Below are positions 9,784 through 21,413 of a stretch of DNA of 64,000 nucleotides, in pieces. The stretch lies in the NCBI GenBank assembly GCA_902599315.1, contig CACKEY010000004.1, positions 62,001 to 126,000 of the forward strand. Reading direction: 5' to 3'. A program made the translations under genes and the position numbers. Position 1 is the first letter of the stretch. Each line of letters opens with the position of its first letter. The stretch comes from an uncultured SAR86 cluster bacterium (GTDB lineage: Bacteria > Pseudomonadota > Gammaproteobacteria > Magnimaribacterales > D2472). The notes under the pieces are model-generated. The model ran no database searches. It had not been told where the DNA came from and worked only from the letters and a program-made list of their open reading frames with translations.

Positions 9784-12700
9784 TTGTTTAATTTAATTGC
9801 TTCATCTCCAAACAGATCCTTGAGTATTTTTATGTTTTCGGATGAAGGCATAAGTTTAAATTCATCACCAAGCTCTATTATAGCCTCGGAGTCCTCATGT
9901 AAAATTTTGAGGTGTATTTTACAACTTCCATGCTTCCAAAAATCTCCATTTAAATTCTTTAAATTAGCCATATTTGATTGGATTGAATCATTTGGTAAAT
10001 TTCTTGCATCTATCATAATGGAGTTATTGCCCTGACTCATTTGTGATTCTAGGGAGAATATAGATCCGACTTTCATCTTATACATTCTCCGATTTAATTC
10101 TTTGGATTTGTAATCATCGATCTCAAGGGAGCCTGCAAAAATAAGAATAGCGTTTGTTTTTAATAATAAGTGGTGCCTCTCTAAGACATCTGTATTAATA
10201 GTTCCTTCCATAGTTCCTGTACCGTCATCAAAGCTAATAAAGGCAATTTGTTTATTTGATCTATCTTTGATCTGCCTATAAGAATTTAATAAGCCAACTA
10301 TTTTTGCTCTGCTTACATCTTCAGTAACTTCACTAATTTTATGAGATCTTAAATTCTCAACCATGTTCTCAATTGCAATTACTGGATGGCCTGAAAAGTA
10401 ATATCCAAGAGCATCTCTTTCATGATTAAGCAGATCCTCTTTAGATAAATCTTTTACATTAAGATATTTCTCATATGGATCAAATGTTTCCTCCATCGAG
10501 GCGAAGAGATCTGATGTTCCGGCCATTTGAGAGCTACTCTTTTGTCCCTCTCTTAGCATATCCTCCATGCAAGCCAATGCAATGGACCTAGATGGTGCTA
10601 ATTCATCGAATGCTCCTGCCTTGGTAAGAGCTTCAATGGATTTTTTGCCTCCTAATCGTATATTTACTTTTTTAGTAAGATCAAAAAGGTCTTTGAAAGA
10701 ATGATTTTTTCGAACATCAATCACATGATCTATAAAAGAATCTGCAACACCCTTAATTGCGCCAAGACCATATTTGATATGCAGGTTTGCATTGACATTG
10801 AAATGCTTGTTACTTGTTTTAATATCTGGAGTTAACACCTTTATTTGCATTTCATTGCATTCATTAATGAGAGTACTAATTTTGTCCGTGTTACCTAATT
10901 CTGTAGATAGAACAGCTGCCATAAAGTGTTCAGGATAATAGGTCTTTAAATACGCAGTCTGGTATGAAAGCATTGCATAAGCAGCAGAATGCGATTTGTT
11001 AAAACCATATCCTGCAAACTTTTCAATAAGGTCGAATATTTTTTCTGCGGTAGCTTTTTTTATATCATTTTTTGAGCAACCATCTACAAATATTTGTCTT
11101 TGCTGTTCCATCTCTTCAACTTTTTTCTTACCCATAGCTCTACGTAAAATATCTGCTTGACCAAGAGAGTAGCCAGCTAAAACCTGTGCAGCTTGCATAA
11201 CTTGTTCTTGATACAAAATTACTCCATAGGTCTCAGATAATACTGGTGCAAGCAGTTCATGAGGAAAAGTTACTTTACTTTTTCCATGCTTTCTATCAAC
11301 AAACTCATCATGCATGCCTGATTCCAAAGGACCCGGCCTATATAAAGCTAATAAAGCAACAATTTCCTCAAATTTTGTTGGCTTTAATCTTCGAATCAAC
11401 TCTCTCATGCCTGTTGACTCTAGTTGGAACACAGCAGTGGTTCTTCCAGAAGCAAGTAAATCAAAAACCTTAGGATCATCTAAAGTTAAAGTATTTAAAT
11501 CTAATATCTCTTTATTTTGCTGAGTTAAATATTCGTTTATAGTCTTTACCGCTCGATCTATCACTGTAAGAGTTCTTAGTCCTAAAAAATCAAATTTAAC
11601 CAGCCCAATAGTCTCAACATCATCTTTATCAAACTGAGTCATCAAAGAGCTGGATTGAGGATCGAAATAGGTTGGACAAAAGTCTGCAATTGAGCCGGGT
11701 GCAATAACTATTCCACCAGCATGTTTACCAACATTTCTCGCTATTCCCTCGAGTTTATAAGCTAAATCTATTATTTCAGAAACTTCATCTTCATCTTGAA
11801 TCATTTTTTTAAATATTGGCTGAGAGTTAATAGCTTTTTCTAAAGTCATGCCTGGAATGAAAGGAATCATCTTTGAAATTCGATCGCCTAAAGCATATGG
11901 TTTACCTAAGGCTCTAGCCACATCTCTAACTACAGCCCTAGCAGCCATAGTCCCGAATGTTGCAATCTGAGATACAGCAGACTTTCCATATTTTTGTGCT
12001 ACATAATCAATGACCAAATCTCTTTTATCCATACAAAAATCAATATCAAAATCTGGCATAGATACTCGTTCGGGATTAATAAATCTTTCAAAAAGAAGAT
12101 TATGCTCAATTGGATCAAGCGCTGTAATTCCCAAAGCATAAGCCACTAATGATCCTGCTCCTGAACCTCTACCAGGTCCAACTGGTACATCATTGTCTTT
12201 AGACCATTGAATAAAGTCTGCAACTATTAAAAAATAACTTGAAAACCCAGTTGCATGGATTTGAGCCAGCTCATAATCAAGTCGTTTTTGATAAATTAGT
12301 TTATCTTCTTTTGAATAAGATTTTATAATTTCATGCAATTGAGTATTAGATAGCTCCGACAGAAATGAATTAAAATCATGTTTCTTGGGAACTGGATATT
12401 CTGGAAGGAAATATTGATCTGTTGTAAGAGTTACATTACATTTTTGTGAAATTGTAAGAGTATTATTTATTAAAGTATCAGGGTCACAATCGCTAAACAA
12501 AATATAAATATCCTTTGTAGATTTAAAAAATTGCTCTGGAGTAAAAAGTCTTTCTCGATTTGAGTCATTCAATGTCTTACCTGTATTTATGCAAACTTTA
12601 GTCTCATGAATATCAAAATCTTCTTTTTGAGAGAACATTGTGTCGTTTGACGGAATAACTGGAATTAAAAATTCGGATGCTATTGGCAAAATACATTGAA

Positions 12701-13235
12701 TAAATTCTTCTTCAAAAATTTTACCTAACCTTTGAATTTCGATAATAAAATCATTTTTAAAAGTTTCTTTGAAAGAGAGTAATTCTGTTTTGAGGTCTTG
12801 ATTTTTCTGATGCTTGGCAAGATTGAAAATTGTAGATGATGATCCCCCTGAAATTACTATGATATTACCTGCGCAACTACTAAGATCATCAAAAGATACA
12901 GAAATGTGGCCATTTTCTTGCAGAAGTTGAGATTTTGAGATGATTGCCATCAATTGTTTCAAGCCATCATTATTTTTTGCTAGGCATAAAATTTCACCCA
13001 ATTCACCAGAAGGCGATTTTAAGTTTAGAGTAGTCCCTGCAATGGGTTTAATTCCTGCTGCTTCTGCCTTTTGAAAAAATTTGACCATGCCAAACATATT
13101 ATTTAAATCCGTTAATGCGACAGATGGCATTTTTAATTTTTTGGCATTTTCAATAATCTCATTGATTCTAAGCAATCCTCTTGTAATACTAAATTCAGAG
13201 GATACTCGAAGATGAACAAAGGAAGTTTGCATCAC
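9780..13235 (-). CDS. dnaE: DNA polymerase III subunit alpha
   Basis: PHP domain and [54 protein letters not shown]. Confidence 0.98.
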   Translation of the reverse strand: MMQTSFVHLRVSSEFSITRGLLRINEIIENAKKLKMPSVALTDLNNMFGMVKFFQKAEAAGIKPIAGTTLNLKSPSGELGEILCLAKNNDGLKQLMAIISKSQLLQENGHISVSFDDLSSCAGNIIVISGGSSSTIFNLAKHQKNQDLKTELLSFKETFKNDFIIEIQRLGKIFEEEFIQCILPIASEFLIPVIPSNDTMFSQKEDFDIHETKVCINTGKTLNDSNRERLFTPEQFFKSTKDIYILFSDCDPDTLINNTLTISQKCNVTLTTDQYFLPEYPVPKKHDFNSFLSELSNTQLHEIIKSYSKEDKLIYQKRLDYELAQIHATGFSSYFLIVADFIQWSKDNDVPVGPGRGSGAGSLVAYALGITALDPIEHNLLFERFINPERVSMPDFDIDFCMDKRDLVIDYVAQKYGKSAVSQIATFGTMAARAVVRDVARALGKPYALGDRISKMIPFIPGMTLEKAINSQPIFKKMIQDEDEVSEIIDLAYKLEGIARNVGKHAGGIVIAPGSIADFCPTYFDPQSSSLMTQFDKDDVETIGLVKFDFLGLRTLTVIDRAVKTINEYLTQQNKEILDLNTLTLDDPKVFDLLASGRTTAVFQLESTGMRELIRRLKPTKFEEIVALLALYRPGPLESGMHDEFVDRKHGKSKVTFPHELLAPVLSETYGVILYQEQVMQAAQVLAGYSLGQADILRRAMGKKKVEEMEQQRQIFVDGCSKNDIKKATAEKIFDLIEKFAGYGFNKSHSAAYAMLSYQTAYLKTYYPEHFMAAVLSTELGNTDKISTLINECNEMQIKVLTPDIKTSNKHFNVNANLHIKYGLGAIKGVADSFIDHVIDVRKNHSFKDLFDLTKKVNIRLGGKKSIEALTKAGAFDELAPSRSIALACMEDMLREGQKSSSQMAGTSDLFASMEETFDPYEKYLNVKDLSKEDLLNHERDALGYYFSGHPVIAIENMVENLRSHKISEVTEDVSRAKIVGLLNSYRQIKDRSNKQIAFISFDDGTGTMEGTINTDVLERHHLLLKTNAILIFAGSLEIDDYKSKELNRRMYKMKVGSIFSLESQMSQGNNSIMIDARNLPNDSIQSNMANLKNLNGDFWKHGSCKIHLKILHEDSEAIIELGDEFKLMPSSENIKILKDLFGDEAIKLNK

Positions 13236-13777
13236 TTAACAACGACACCTTTAAATGATTTTCGATGCCATGACGTATAGCCAGATTCTTTTAAAGCATT
13301 TAAATGATGCGCAGTGCCATAACCTTTATTTTTTGCAAAATCGTATATGGGATACTGTCTATCAAGCTTTTTCATAAAATCATCTCTATGTACTTTAGCA
13401 ATAATTGAGGCTGCTGAAATTTCTGAAATTAGCTTATCACCTCCTATCACTGCCTTGCAATTTACTTCAATTTTTGGCGTAAATTTTCCATCAATGTATA
13501 CCAAATCTGGTGTGATAGTTAATTTCATTATAGCTTGTTGCATGGCAAGCAATGTTGCCTGATGGATATTTATTTCATCAATTTTATTATTTGAAATACT
13601 CGCAAAACTAAAAATAGATTGTTCTTTGATTAATTTAGCTAGGATTTCTCTTTTTGAAGAGGAAATTTTCTTAGAGTCAGTTAAACCTGGAATAGGATTA
13701 TTTAAAATTACGGCTGCTGCGGTGACAGGGCCAGCTAAACAGCCCCTTCCAACCTCATCGACTCCAGCAACAATCAC
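13232..13777 (-). CDS. rnhB: ribonuclease HII
   Basis: AGVDEVGRGCLAGPVTAAAVIL, DSKKISSSKRE. Confidence 0.95.
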   Translation of the reverse strand: MIVAGVDEVGRGCLAGPVTAAAVILNNPIPGLTDSKKISSSKREILAKLIKEQSIFSFASISNNKIDEINIHQATLLAMQQAIMKLTITPDLVYIDGKFTPKIEVNCKAVIGGDKLISEISAASIIAKVHRDDFMKKLDRQYPIYDFAKNKGYGTAHHLNALKESGYTSWHRKSFKGVVVK

Positions 13778-14898
13778 AATAAATTCTTTATTGCTCTGGC
13801 CGCATTATCAAAACCTTTTCCAGACATAGCATCGTTAATTTCTAAAAGATGAGATTGATATTGTTCTGGCATAGATAATATCTTTGAGTAACTGTAAACA
13901 ATTGAGTCAGGTGTTAAATCATATTGAATTAACTCAGGAAATATAGGTTTTTGAAGCAGAAGATTAGGAAGGCCAACAAATGGAGTACTAATCAATTTAC
14001 TTAAAATTGCATAATTAAGTTTATTAGTTTTATAGCAAATAATAGGTGACGAGCCTAATATTGCTGCTTCAAGCGTAGCTGTACCAGAAGTAACAATTGA
14101 AATTGGAGATATCGAAAGGAAATCCTGTGCAGAGTTCAGAGACAACTTATAAGGAATTTCGTTAATACCTTTTATTTGCTCGATAATGATAGCTAATTTT
14201 TTGTTTGCAGCAGGTATTAAAAAATATGCATTAGGATCTTGGTTCAGTAATTTTTTTGCTGCCGCGATATAAACTGGCATCAACTCAGATATTTCGCTTT
14301 CTCTGCTTCCTGGCAAAATGCTAATAAAATTTTTTGAAGCTTCTAAACTGTGTCTTTTGATAATATCTTCAATATTGTTTGGTTTAAGTTGACTGAATGG
14401 ATGGCCCAAAAAAAAGCTTTGCATATTTTTTTTTGAGTAAAAATCGCATTCAAACTTAAATAAACACATTGTTAAATCTATATTAGCTTCAATAGATCTG
14501 ATTCTATTCTCTCTCCATCCCCAAACTGAGGGACTTACAATTTGAATTGTTTTAACATTGTTTGATTTAAGTTTTTTATGAAAAAAAATATTGAAATCAG
14601 GCGAGTCAACGCCGATAAAAATATCAATTTTGTTAGAAATAAATACCTTTAACAGCTTTCTTCTATTTAAAAGAATTTTTGGAAGTTTGAGTAATGGATC
14701 AATAAGGCCCATTACATGGAGATCATGATAGTCAATTCCATTAGGTGTGACGATTGGGTTAGCATTGACTTCAGGGCCACCTAAACCATACAAATCAATC
14801 TCAAATATATCTTGCAATGATTCAATAATTTTTGCACCGAGTCTATCGCTAGAGTGTTCTGCAGCGATGATGCCAACTTTTAGCCTTTCTTTTGCCAC
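13774..14898 (-). CDS. lpxB: lipid-A-disaccharide synthase
   Basis: GLGGPEV, MGLIDPL, VSPSVWGWRENR, LPGSRESEI; GTG start at 14898. Confidence 0.96.
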   Translation of the reverse strand: MAKERLKVGIIAAEHSSDRLGAKIIESLQDIFEIDLYGLGGPEVNANPIVTPNGIDYHDLHVMGLIDPLLKLPKILLNRRKLLKVFISNKIDIFIGVDSPDFNIFFHKKLKSNNVKTIQIVSPSVWGWRENRIRSIEANIDLTMCLFKFECDFYSKKNMQSFFLGHPFSQLKPNNIEDIIKRHSLEASKNFISILPGSRESEISELMPVYIAAAKKLLNQDPNAYFLIPAANKKLAIIIEQIKGINEIPYKLSLNSAQDFLSISPISIVTSGTATLEAAILGSSPIICYKTNKLNYAILSKLISTPFVGLPNLLLQKPIFPELIQYDLTPDSIVYSYSKILSMPEQYQSHLLEINDAMSGKGFDNAARAIKNLL

Positions 14899-15666
14899 CT
14901 ATCGAAGTAAGCCTCTTTCAGATCTTTCAATAGAGCTAATAAAAGTTTCAAGTGCAAGATTTGGATCTTTATTTAATGCATGAAGTTGCTTAATAGCATC
15001 TTTAAGAGAGTAGCCTTTTCTGTAAATAATTCTATAAGCTTTTTTAATAATATTTATAGAATCATTATCATAGTCATTTCTCTGCATGCCAACTGTATTT
15101 AAGCCTATTGGTCGAGCTGGATTAGCAGCAACTTTTACGAATGCAGGAACATCCATTGTTATGATGGTGTTTATTCCAGTAAATGAGTGATCTCCAAGAG
15201 TGCAAAATTGATGCACGAGAGTTACCCCACCTAAGACTACATTGTTTCCTACCTTCACATGTCCAGCTAAACAAGTTGCATTAGCAAATACGTTATTGTC
15301 ACCAACAATACAATCGTGAGCTATATGGACATATGCCATAAATAAATTTTCGTTCCCTATCACAGTTTTAGATTGATCCTGAACAGTTCCTCTATGAACT
15401 GTAACTCCTTCTCTAAAAATATTGTTATCACCTATCTCTAGGGTAGTCGCTTCTCCTGCATATTTTTTATCAGGAGTGTCTTCACCAATTGTTGAAAATT
15501 GAAAAAAACTATTCCCCTTACCAATCTTAGTTGGCCCTTTAATTACAACATGAGAATGGAGAATACAATTTGGACCTATTTCTACATCAGGCCCTATTAC
15601 GCAAAATGGGCCAATTTTGACTGACTTATCAATTTTTGCTGAAGAATCAATTATAGAATTGGTCAT
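14899..15666 (-). CDS. lpxA: UDP-N-acetylglucosamine acyltransferase
   Basis: Left-handed beta-helix hexapeptides; NLFMAYVHIAHDCIVGDNNVFAN; VHQFCTLGDHSFTG. Confidence 0.96.
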   Translation of the reverse strand: MTNSIIDSSAKIDKSVKIGPFCVIGPDVEIGPNCILHSHVVIKGPTKIGKGNSFFQFSTIGEDTPDKKYAGEATTLEIGDNNIFREGVTVHRGTVQDQSKTVIGNENLFMAYVHIAHDCIVGDNNVFANATCLAGHVKVGNNVVLGGVTLVHQFCTLGDHSFTGINTIITMDVPAFVKVAANPARPIGLNTVGMQRNDYDNDSINIIKKAYRIIYRKGYSLKDAIKQLHALNKDPNLALETFISSIERSERGLLR

Positions 15667-15668
15667 AT

Positions 15669-16109
15669 TTATTTAGCTCGATCAGCGCAAAGAATTGTTG
15701 CCTCACAGACATTTTTACCACTAACCTCAGCCTTACAGTCAAACTTCCAAATACCTTTTTTTTCAGAACGGATAGTCGCATACAAATCTATTACTTCGCC
15801 GGGAATTACAGGGTTTTTAAATCTTACCTTGTCAACACCAGCAAAATAATAAATGCTTCCTTCCTCTGGAGTTTTGTTCATAGTCATAAAACCTAAAATT
15901 CCAGCTGCTTGAGCAAGTGCTTCAATTATCAAAACTCCAGGCATAACTGCTTTATTAGGAAAATGTCCATTAAAAAAATCTTCATTTATTGAGACATTTT
16001 TTTGAGCATGAATTGTTTCACCTAGCGCAACGGATACTATCTTATCGACAAACAAAAATGGGTGTCTGTGGGGTAAATGCTTAAGGATATCTGAAAATTC
16101 AAAGCTCAT
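15669..16109 (-). CDS. fabZ: 3-hydroxyacyl-ACP dehydratase
   Basis: LPHRHPFLFVDKIV, NEDFFNGHFPNKAVMPGVLIIEALAQAAG; start MSFEFSDI at 16109 (ATGA overlap with lpxD) preferred to 16151. Confidence 0.95.
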   Translation of the reverse strand: MSFEFSDILKHLPHRHPFLFVDKIVSVALGETIHAQKNVSINEDFFNGHFPNKAVMPGVLIIEALAQAAGILGFMTMNKTPEEGSIYYFAGVDKVRFKNPVIPGEVIDLYATIRSEKKGIWKFDCKAEVSGKNVCEATILCADRAK

Positions 16110-17035
16110 TTTGAAATCCGTCTCTTTATAAAAACTGAGGACTTTGCCCAATCTTTGTGCTCTTGTGCTGGCATTATACCGACATAATTTCCAGACTTAT
16201 TAATGCTCTTAGTAATAAGAGTATGAGCTCCAATTAGGACATCATCAGCTATCTCTAAATGCCCCAAGATGCCGGATAGACCACCCATTTGGAGGTTTTT
16301 TCCAATAATTGTTGATCCAGCTATTGCACAGGAAGCGGCAATCGCAGAGTTTTCTCCTATACTTACATTATGCGCAATATGAACAAGATTATCTAACTTC
16401 ACACCATTATGAATTTCAGTATTTCCAATTGCTCCTCTATCTATAGTGCATCCAGCTCCAATTTCAACATTATCACCAATAATCAACTTTCCTAGCTGCT
16501 CAATCTTAGTGTATCCATTTTTATGAGGCGCATAACCAAAACCATCTGAGCCTAATACTGAATTAAAATGCACAATTGAGTTCTTCCCAATCTCAACATT
16601 CATTACCAATGAAGCATTTGCATGAATGATTGAATCCTGGCCGATCTTGCAATCTGGACCAATAAATACATTTGGCCCAATTATAACTGATTCATCAACA
16701 TCAGAACTTTCATGGATATAATAGGAAGGCCGCTTTGAGTCGTATAGATTTGGGTATTTTTGATACAAAGAAGAGATCTTTGCATAAGCTAGATAAGGGT
16801 CATTAACTACAATTCCTGAATTAATTTTATCTTTGAATTCTGGACTAACGATAATCGCAGATGCAGAAGTCTTATTTAGATATTTCTTATACTTTGGATT
16901 AGCTAAAAAGGTAATGCAGCCTGAAGATGAATGTTGAATTGTACCGATTGAAGAGATCTGAAGACTAGAATCTCCAATCACCTCTCCATTAACTTTCTTA
17001 GCTAATTCATTAAGGCTATAAGATTGCCCTGACAA
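16106..17035 (-). CDS. lpxD: UDP-3-O-(3-hydroxymyristoyl)glucosamine N-acyltransferase
   Basis: ITFLANPKYKKYL, GSDGFGYAPHKNGYTKIEQLG, HIAHNVSIG. Confidence 0.96.
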   Translation of the reverse strand: MSGQSYSLNELAKKVNGEVIGDSSLQISSIGTIQHSSSGCITFLANPKYKKYLNKTSASAIIVSPEFKDKINSGIVVNDPYLAYAKISSLYQKYPNLYDSKRPSYYIHESSDVDESVIIGPNVFIGPDCKIGQDSIIHANASLVMNVEIGKNSIVHFNSVLGSDGFGYAPHKNGYTKIEQLGKLIIGDNVEIGAGCTIDRGAIGNTEIHNGVKLDNLVHIAHNVSIGENSAIAASCAIAGSTIIGKNLQMGGLSGILGHLEIADDVLIGAHTLITKSINKSGNYVGIMPAQEHKDWAKSSVFIKRRISK

Positions 17036-17037
17036 AT

Positions 17038-17571
17038 TTATTGTTCGTTTTGTTCTTCAGCTAAGGCAACGTCTAGCAATGAAGTTACATCATCAGTCAA
17101 AACAAGAGCAGGATCTGAAAAAAGAACATTTTCTTGTGAAAGAAGAAGTTTTACTTCTTTAGCTGCTATAAGCTCTGAAAGAATTTTTTGAAGAGTAGGA
17201 TTAATATCTGCAAAAATCTTTTCAACTGTTTGATTTTGCTTGGCTTGAACCTTGCCAATTATAAATTCAATTTCCTGACCTTTTTCTTGAATATCTCTTT
17301 GCATATCTACTATTTCGTCTTGAGCAAGAGTTTCTCCATCTTTCTGCAGCTTTTCAGCTAAAGCTTGTCTTTCGGTTTGAAGAAGAGTAGCTTTTTCAAT
17401 ATTAGCAGCATAATCAGATTCTTCAGACAAGGCCTTTAAAACATCCTGAGCAACTTGAGTGCCTAAGACAGCATCTCTCATATTGATAACGCCAACTCCC
17501 TCCATAGCCAAAGCAGGAATTGCAAAGAGTAGCGATGTAAGAAAGAAAGGTACAAATAGTAATTTTTTCAT
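17038..17571 (-). CDS. skp: OmpH/Skp-like periplasmic chaperone
   Basis: Signal peptide, coiled-coil, position between bamA and lpxD. Confidence 0.85.
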   Translation of the reverse strand: MKKLLFVPFFLTSLLFAIPALAMEGVGVINMRDAVLGTQVAQDVLKALSEESDYAANIEKATLLQTERQALAEKLQKDGETLAQDEIVDMQRDIQEKGQEIEFIIGKVQAKQNQTVEKIFADINPTLQKILSELIAAKEVKLLLSQENVLFSDPALVLTDDVTSLLDVALAEEQNEQ

Positions 17572-17635
17572 TTTTCACCCCTTAAATGGTTGTTATATTC
17601 TATAGTAATTATGATAAAAAACACTACTTAGGTGG

Positions 17636-20051
17636 TTAAAATACTGTTCCAATAGTGAACTGGAATTCTTCTGTTCTATCATAAATCCCATCATTAAATG
17701 GTTGCGAAAAGCTGAAACTCATTGGCCCAAAGCCAGTAATCCATGTAACACCCACTCCAATGGAATATCGCAGTTCATCGACTGACGGCTCAAAACAATT
17801 AATCTGATAATCCTGACAATCAGTAGAGAAAACGTTTCCAAAATCCAAAAAGAACGCTGATCTCATCGATCTTTGGTCCTCTATCATTGGCAGTTTAAAA
17901 ATTAATTGAAGGCTGCCCTCTATTAAGAGATTACCGCCAATTGGGTCTCTTCTTTGCTGATAAAGGTATGGGTTTTGAGCTATTGAATCAGGGGTTCCAT
18001 CAAAATCTGAATCAACAATTAATGGACACTCTTCAGTAACCGGATCAAAGTCATAGCATGGTGATGGCGTCACTCTTGGACCAAGTGTATTAGATTCAAA
18101 GCCTCTTATGGATCTTGGACCACCAGAATAAAAATTTTCAAAAAAACGGAGTTTTCTCAGTATCTCCATAAGCTCCTATGTATCCAAGCTCTCCATCAAA
18201 TCCAAAAACAAGATTAGAAAAGCCAAGTGGTCGGTAGAACTTTTGCCGTAAATTGGTTTTGTAATAGGTTAAGTCACTTCCAGGAACTGTAACTTGAAGC
18301 ATAACATCAGTTGATGATCCGTAAGTGGGAAACATACCTCTATTTAGAGTTACTCTTGACCATACCGCTTGTGCCTTTAAAACATCAAAAACATTACCCT
18401 CAGAGGATAAAAAATCTGAAATTTCACGAGATGGTAAAGAACCAGAATCAATATCCGTATTATCAAAATTAACGTTTAAACCAATTCTTTGCGTATCACT
18501 TATTGGATATCCAAATTGCACTCCCAGCCCTTGAGAATTTGTTAAGTAATTTGCAATATTGTATTCGCCGTAATCTGTCTCTCTGAAATAAATGCTGTAG
18601 CCTCTGCTGACTCCATCCATAGTAAAATATGGATCAAAAAATGAAACATTATATGATTCTTGGTAAATACTTTTATTTATCCCAAAAATAAACCTATTCC
18701 CAGAACCAAGATAATTATTATCAGAAAGATTCAGTCCGATATTCATTCCAAAATCACTATATCCTATTGAACCTCCGACTGAGGATGTGCTCTCTTCTTC
18801 AACTGTAAATTCAATATCTACCTGATCTTCAGTCCCGGGTACTGGAATTGTTTCAACATTTACTTCTTTAAAAAATCCAAGCCTCTCAAGACGAACCTTA
18901 GACCCTTCAATTAAATTATCTGAAGCCCATGCCCCCTCAAACTGACGCATTTCTCTTCTTAAAACTTCATCATTAGTTAAGTAGTTTCCCGCAAAAAGTA
19001 TTTTTCTTGCATATGTCCTATTCCCTGGTTGGACCAAAAATAATAATGATACGGTTTTATTTTCTTGATCAATTTCAGGATTTCCAGAAACTTCTGCGAA
19101 GGTATAGCCTTCATTCCCTAAAAGATTTACAAAATATTCCTCTATTTGGGTAATTTGAGCTTGGGAATAAATTTTATTCTTTTGGCTTTCTACAATTGGA
19201 TTATAGATAGCTTCATCCAAAGGCATCTCACCAATTACGCTCACATCATCTATTTTATATTGGTCTCCCTCTGAGATGCTAAGAGTAATAAAGACATCTT
19301 CTTTATTTTTTGAAACTGAAACCTGAGAAGATTCAATGGAAAATTTTAAATAGCCTCTATCTAAATAAAACGACTCTAAGTTTTCTATGTCTCCTTCGAG
19401 CTTTTCTTTTGAGTACTTATCTTTATTTGATAAAAATGCGTACCATTTACCCTCTTGAAGCTCAAATCCGGTCATTAGCTCTTCGTCAGTAAATAAGTTG
19501 TTTCCAATTATATTAACTTTTTTAATTTTTGCGCTTTTACCCTCATCAATAATTATTTTTAAAGCTAATGTATTTCTTGGTCTATCTTCAGTTTCGATAT
19601 TTACACTTGCGCCATATCTACCCTGGGATGAGTATTGACGAACTAATTCGCTTTTCATTCCATTTAAAGTGGAGCGCTTATAAACTTGTCCTTCAGCAAT
19701 CCCAGCACCCTCAAGACCTTTCAACAAGTCCTCCGATTTAAGCGCTTTATTGCCTTCTAATTCTATAGAGGATATTGATGGTCTTTCTAGCAAGCTTATA
19801 ATTAATGCATTTCCATCTTTAGCTATTTGAATATCATTAAACTGTGCAGTAGCAAATAAAGCCTTTGAGATTTCTCTTACTTTTGCCTGGCTCATTTTAT
19901 CTCCAACACTTACAGGGATTGCTGTAAAAATGCTACCAATGGAAACGCGTTGTAAGCCTATTATTCTTATATCTGTAATTAAAAATTCATCAAATGCTGA
20001 AGTAGATAGTGATATAAAAGCGAGGGTATAGAGCGCTATTTTTTTCATCAA
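17636..20051 (-). CDS. bamA: outer membrane assembly factor BamA, interrupted by a frameshift near 18138-18146
   Basis: ORF 18138..20051 (signal, POTRA, barrel start) ends GDTEKTPFF*; ORF 17636..18169 resumes in a different frame as FFENFYSGGPRSIRGFESNTLGP...QFTIGTVF; removing one T from the T7 run joins them. Confidence 0.9.
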
Positions 20052-20056
20052 AGATT

Positions 20057-21400
20057 CTATAGAAATTTAGAGATGTCATTAAATACTGCAAAGATCATAA
20101 GAAATCCTACCGCAACCCAGCCTGACATATAAAAAAAGTTCTCCATTTTTTCTGGCATTGGTGACCCACGCACTGCTTCGATACCAAGCATAACCAATTG
20201 ACCGCCATCTAAAACTGGAATTGGAAGGAGATTCAACACACCTAAACTAATACTCAATAGAGCCATGAGATATAAGAATGGCATAAAACCAGCTTTAGCT
20301 GTATCACCTGCCATCTGCACAATACCAATTGGACCGCTAAGATTTTGCGTGCCTAGATCTCTGGTAATCATCTTGCCAACAAAAGTTAGAGTTTTAATAC
20401 TCAGGTTATAAGTTTCGTAGGTTCCTTTAAAAAGTGAAGCAAAAAAAGACCTTTTTAATCCCGGGATTATTCCAATATATTTTTCTTCATTGCCCTCAGC
20501 ATTTTTTCTAGTACTTAGGGGCACATTTAGATAGATGGTTTGTTCATCTCTCTTAACCTTAAAATTTATATCAGATCCCTGATAGCCCTGTAACACTATT
20601 CTTAAATCTTCAAAGGATTTTATAGGCTGACTATTCGCTTCTAGAATTCTATCATTGACCTTCAATTCACTTTTAGCAGCGTTGCTATCTGAAGCAATTA
20701 CGCCCACCGTAGGTTGCAATTTCATAGATAATTCAAAGCCCATAAAATTTTCTGGTGCATTTTGTTCATTTGGATCTGAAAGATAGTTGTTTACTGGAAC
20801 AGAAACATCATATTCAAATGATTGCTGACCGCTGAGAAAAGTAAAATTAATTCTTCCATTTGTACCAGATAAAGCAAGAAGTTCTAATCTAATATCCTGG
20901 AGACTCGAAACTTTTTTTTCATTTATTGCAATCAAGATGTCTCCCACCTCCAAAGCAGAATTGTTCTGCAGGTATTCTGAAGTCACTGATGATATTTCAG
21001 GTATAAATTGGCGCTCAACAGAGTTAGCAAAGATCATGGATAAAATACCAATGGCTAGAATAAAATTTGCTACTGGGCCTGCTAGCATTACAAGTGCTCT
21101 TTGCCACCTTGGCTTGCTTTCAAAGGTTTTTTGATTTTGTTCCGGAGTTAAGGGCTGCGAAAGGTCTAATTCCTCAACTATTGCTTTCTCAGTATGAAAA
21201 GCAACATATCCACCCAACGGAAGTGCAGAGAGAGCAAATTCAGTTCCGTGCTTATCTAACTTTTTATAGATAACTGGTCCCATGCCTATCGAGAAACGAT
21301 AGATGTGAATATTACACATTCTTCCTACAATAAAATGTCCAAATTCATGAATTGCTATGAGAACACCCAGTAATACAATTGCTGAAATTAGATAAATCAT
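20057..21400 (-). CDS. rseP: site-2 protease (two PDZ domains)
   Basis: IAIHEFGHFIVGRMCNI, LGVLNLLPIPVLDGGQL. Confidence 0.96.
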   Translation of the reverse strand: MIYLISAIVLLGVLIAIHEFGHFIVGRMCNIHIYRFSIGMGPVIYKKLDKHGTEFALSALPLGGYVAFHTEKAIVEELDLSQPLTPEQNQKTFESKPRWQRALVMLAGPVANFILAIGILSMIFANSVERQFIPEISSVTSEYLQNNSALEVGDILIAINEKKVSSLQDIRLELLALSGTNGRINFTFLSGQQSFEYDVSVPVNNYLSDPNEQNAPENFMGFELSMKLQPTVGVIASDSNAAKSELKVNDRILEANSQPIKSFEDLRIVLQGYQGSDINFKVKRDEQTIYLNVPLSTRKNAEGNEEKYIGIIPGLKRSFFASLFKGTYETYNLSIKTLTFVGKMITRDLGTQNLSGPIGIVQMAGDTAKAGFMPFLYLMALLSISLGVLNLLPIPVLDGGQLVMLGIEAVRGSPMPEKMENFFYMSGWVAVGFLMIFAVFNDISKFL

Positions 21401-21413
21401 AATCTTGAAAAAT

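Noticed and set aside
17636-18169. Separate small outer-membrane protein gene downstream of bamA
   Set aside because: It is the C-terminal third of the BamA barrel in a shifted frame; merged into bamA.
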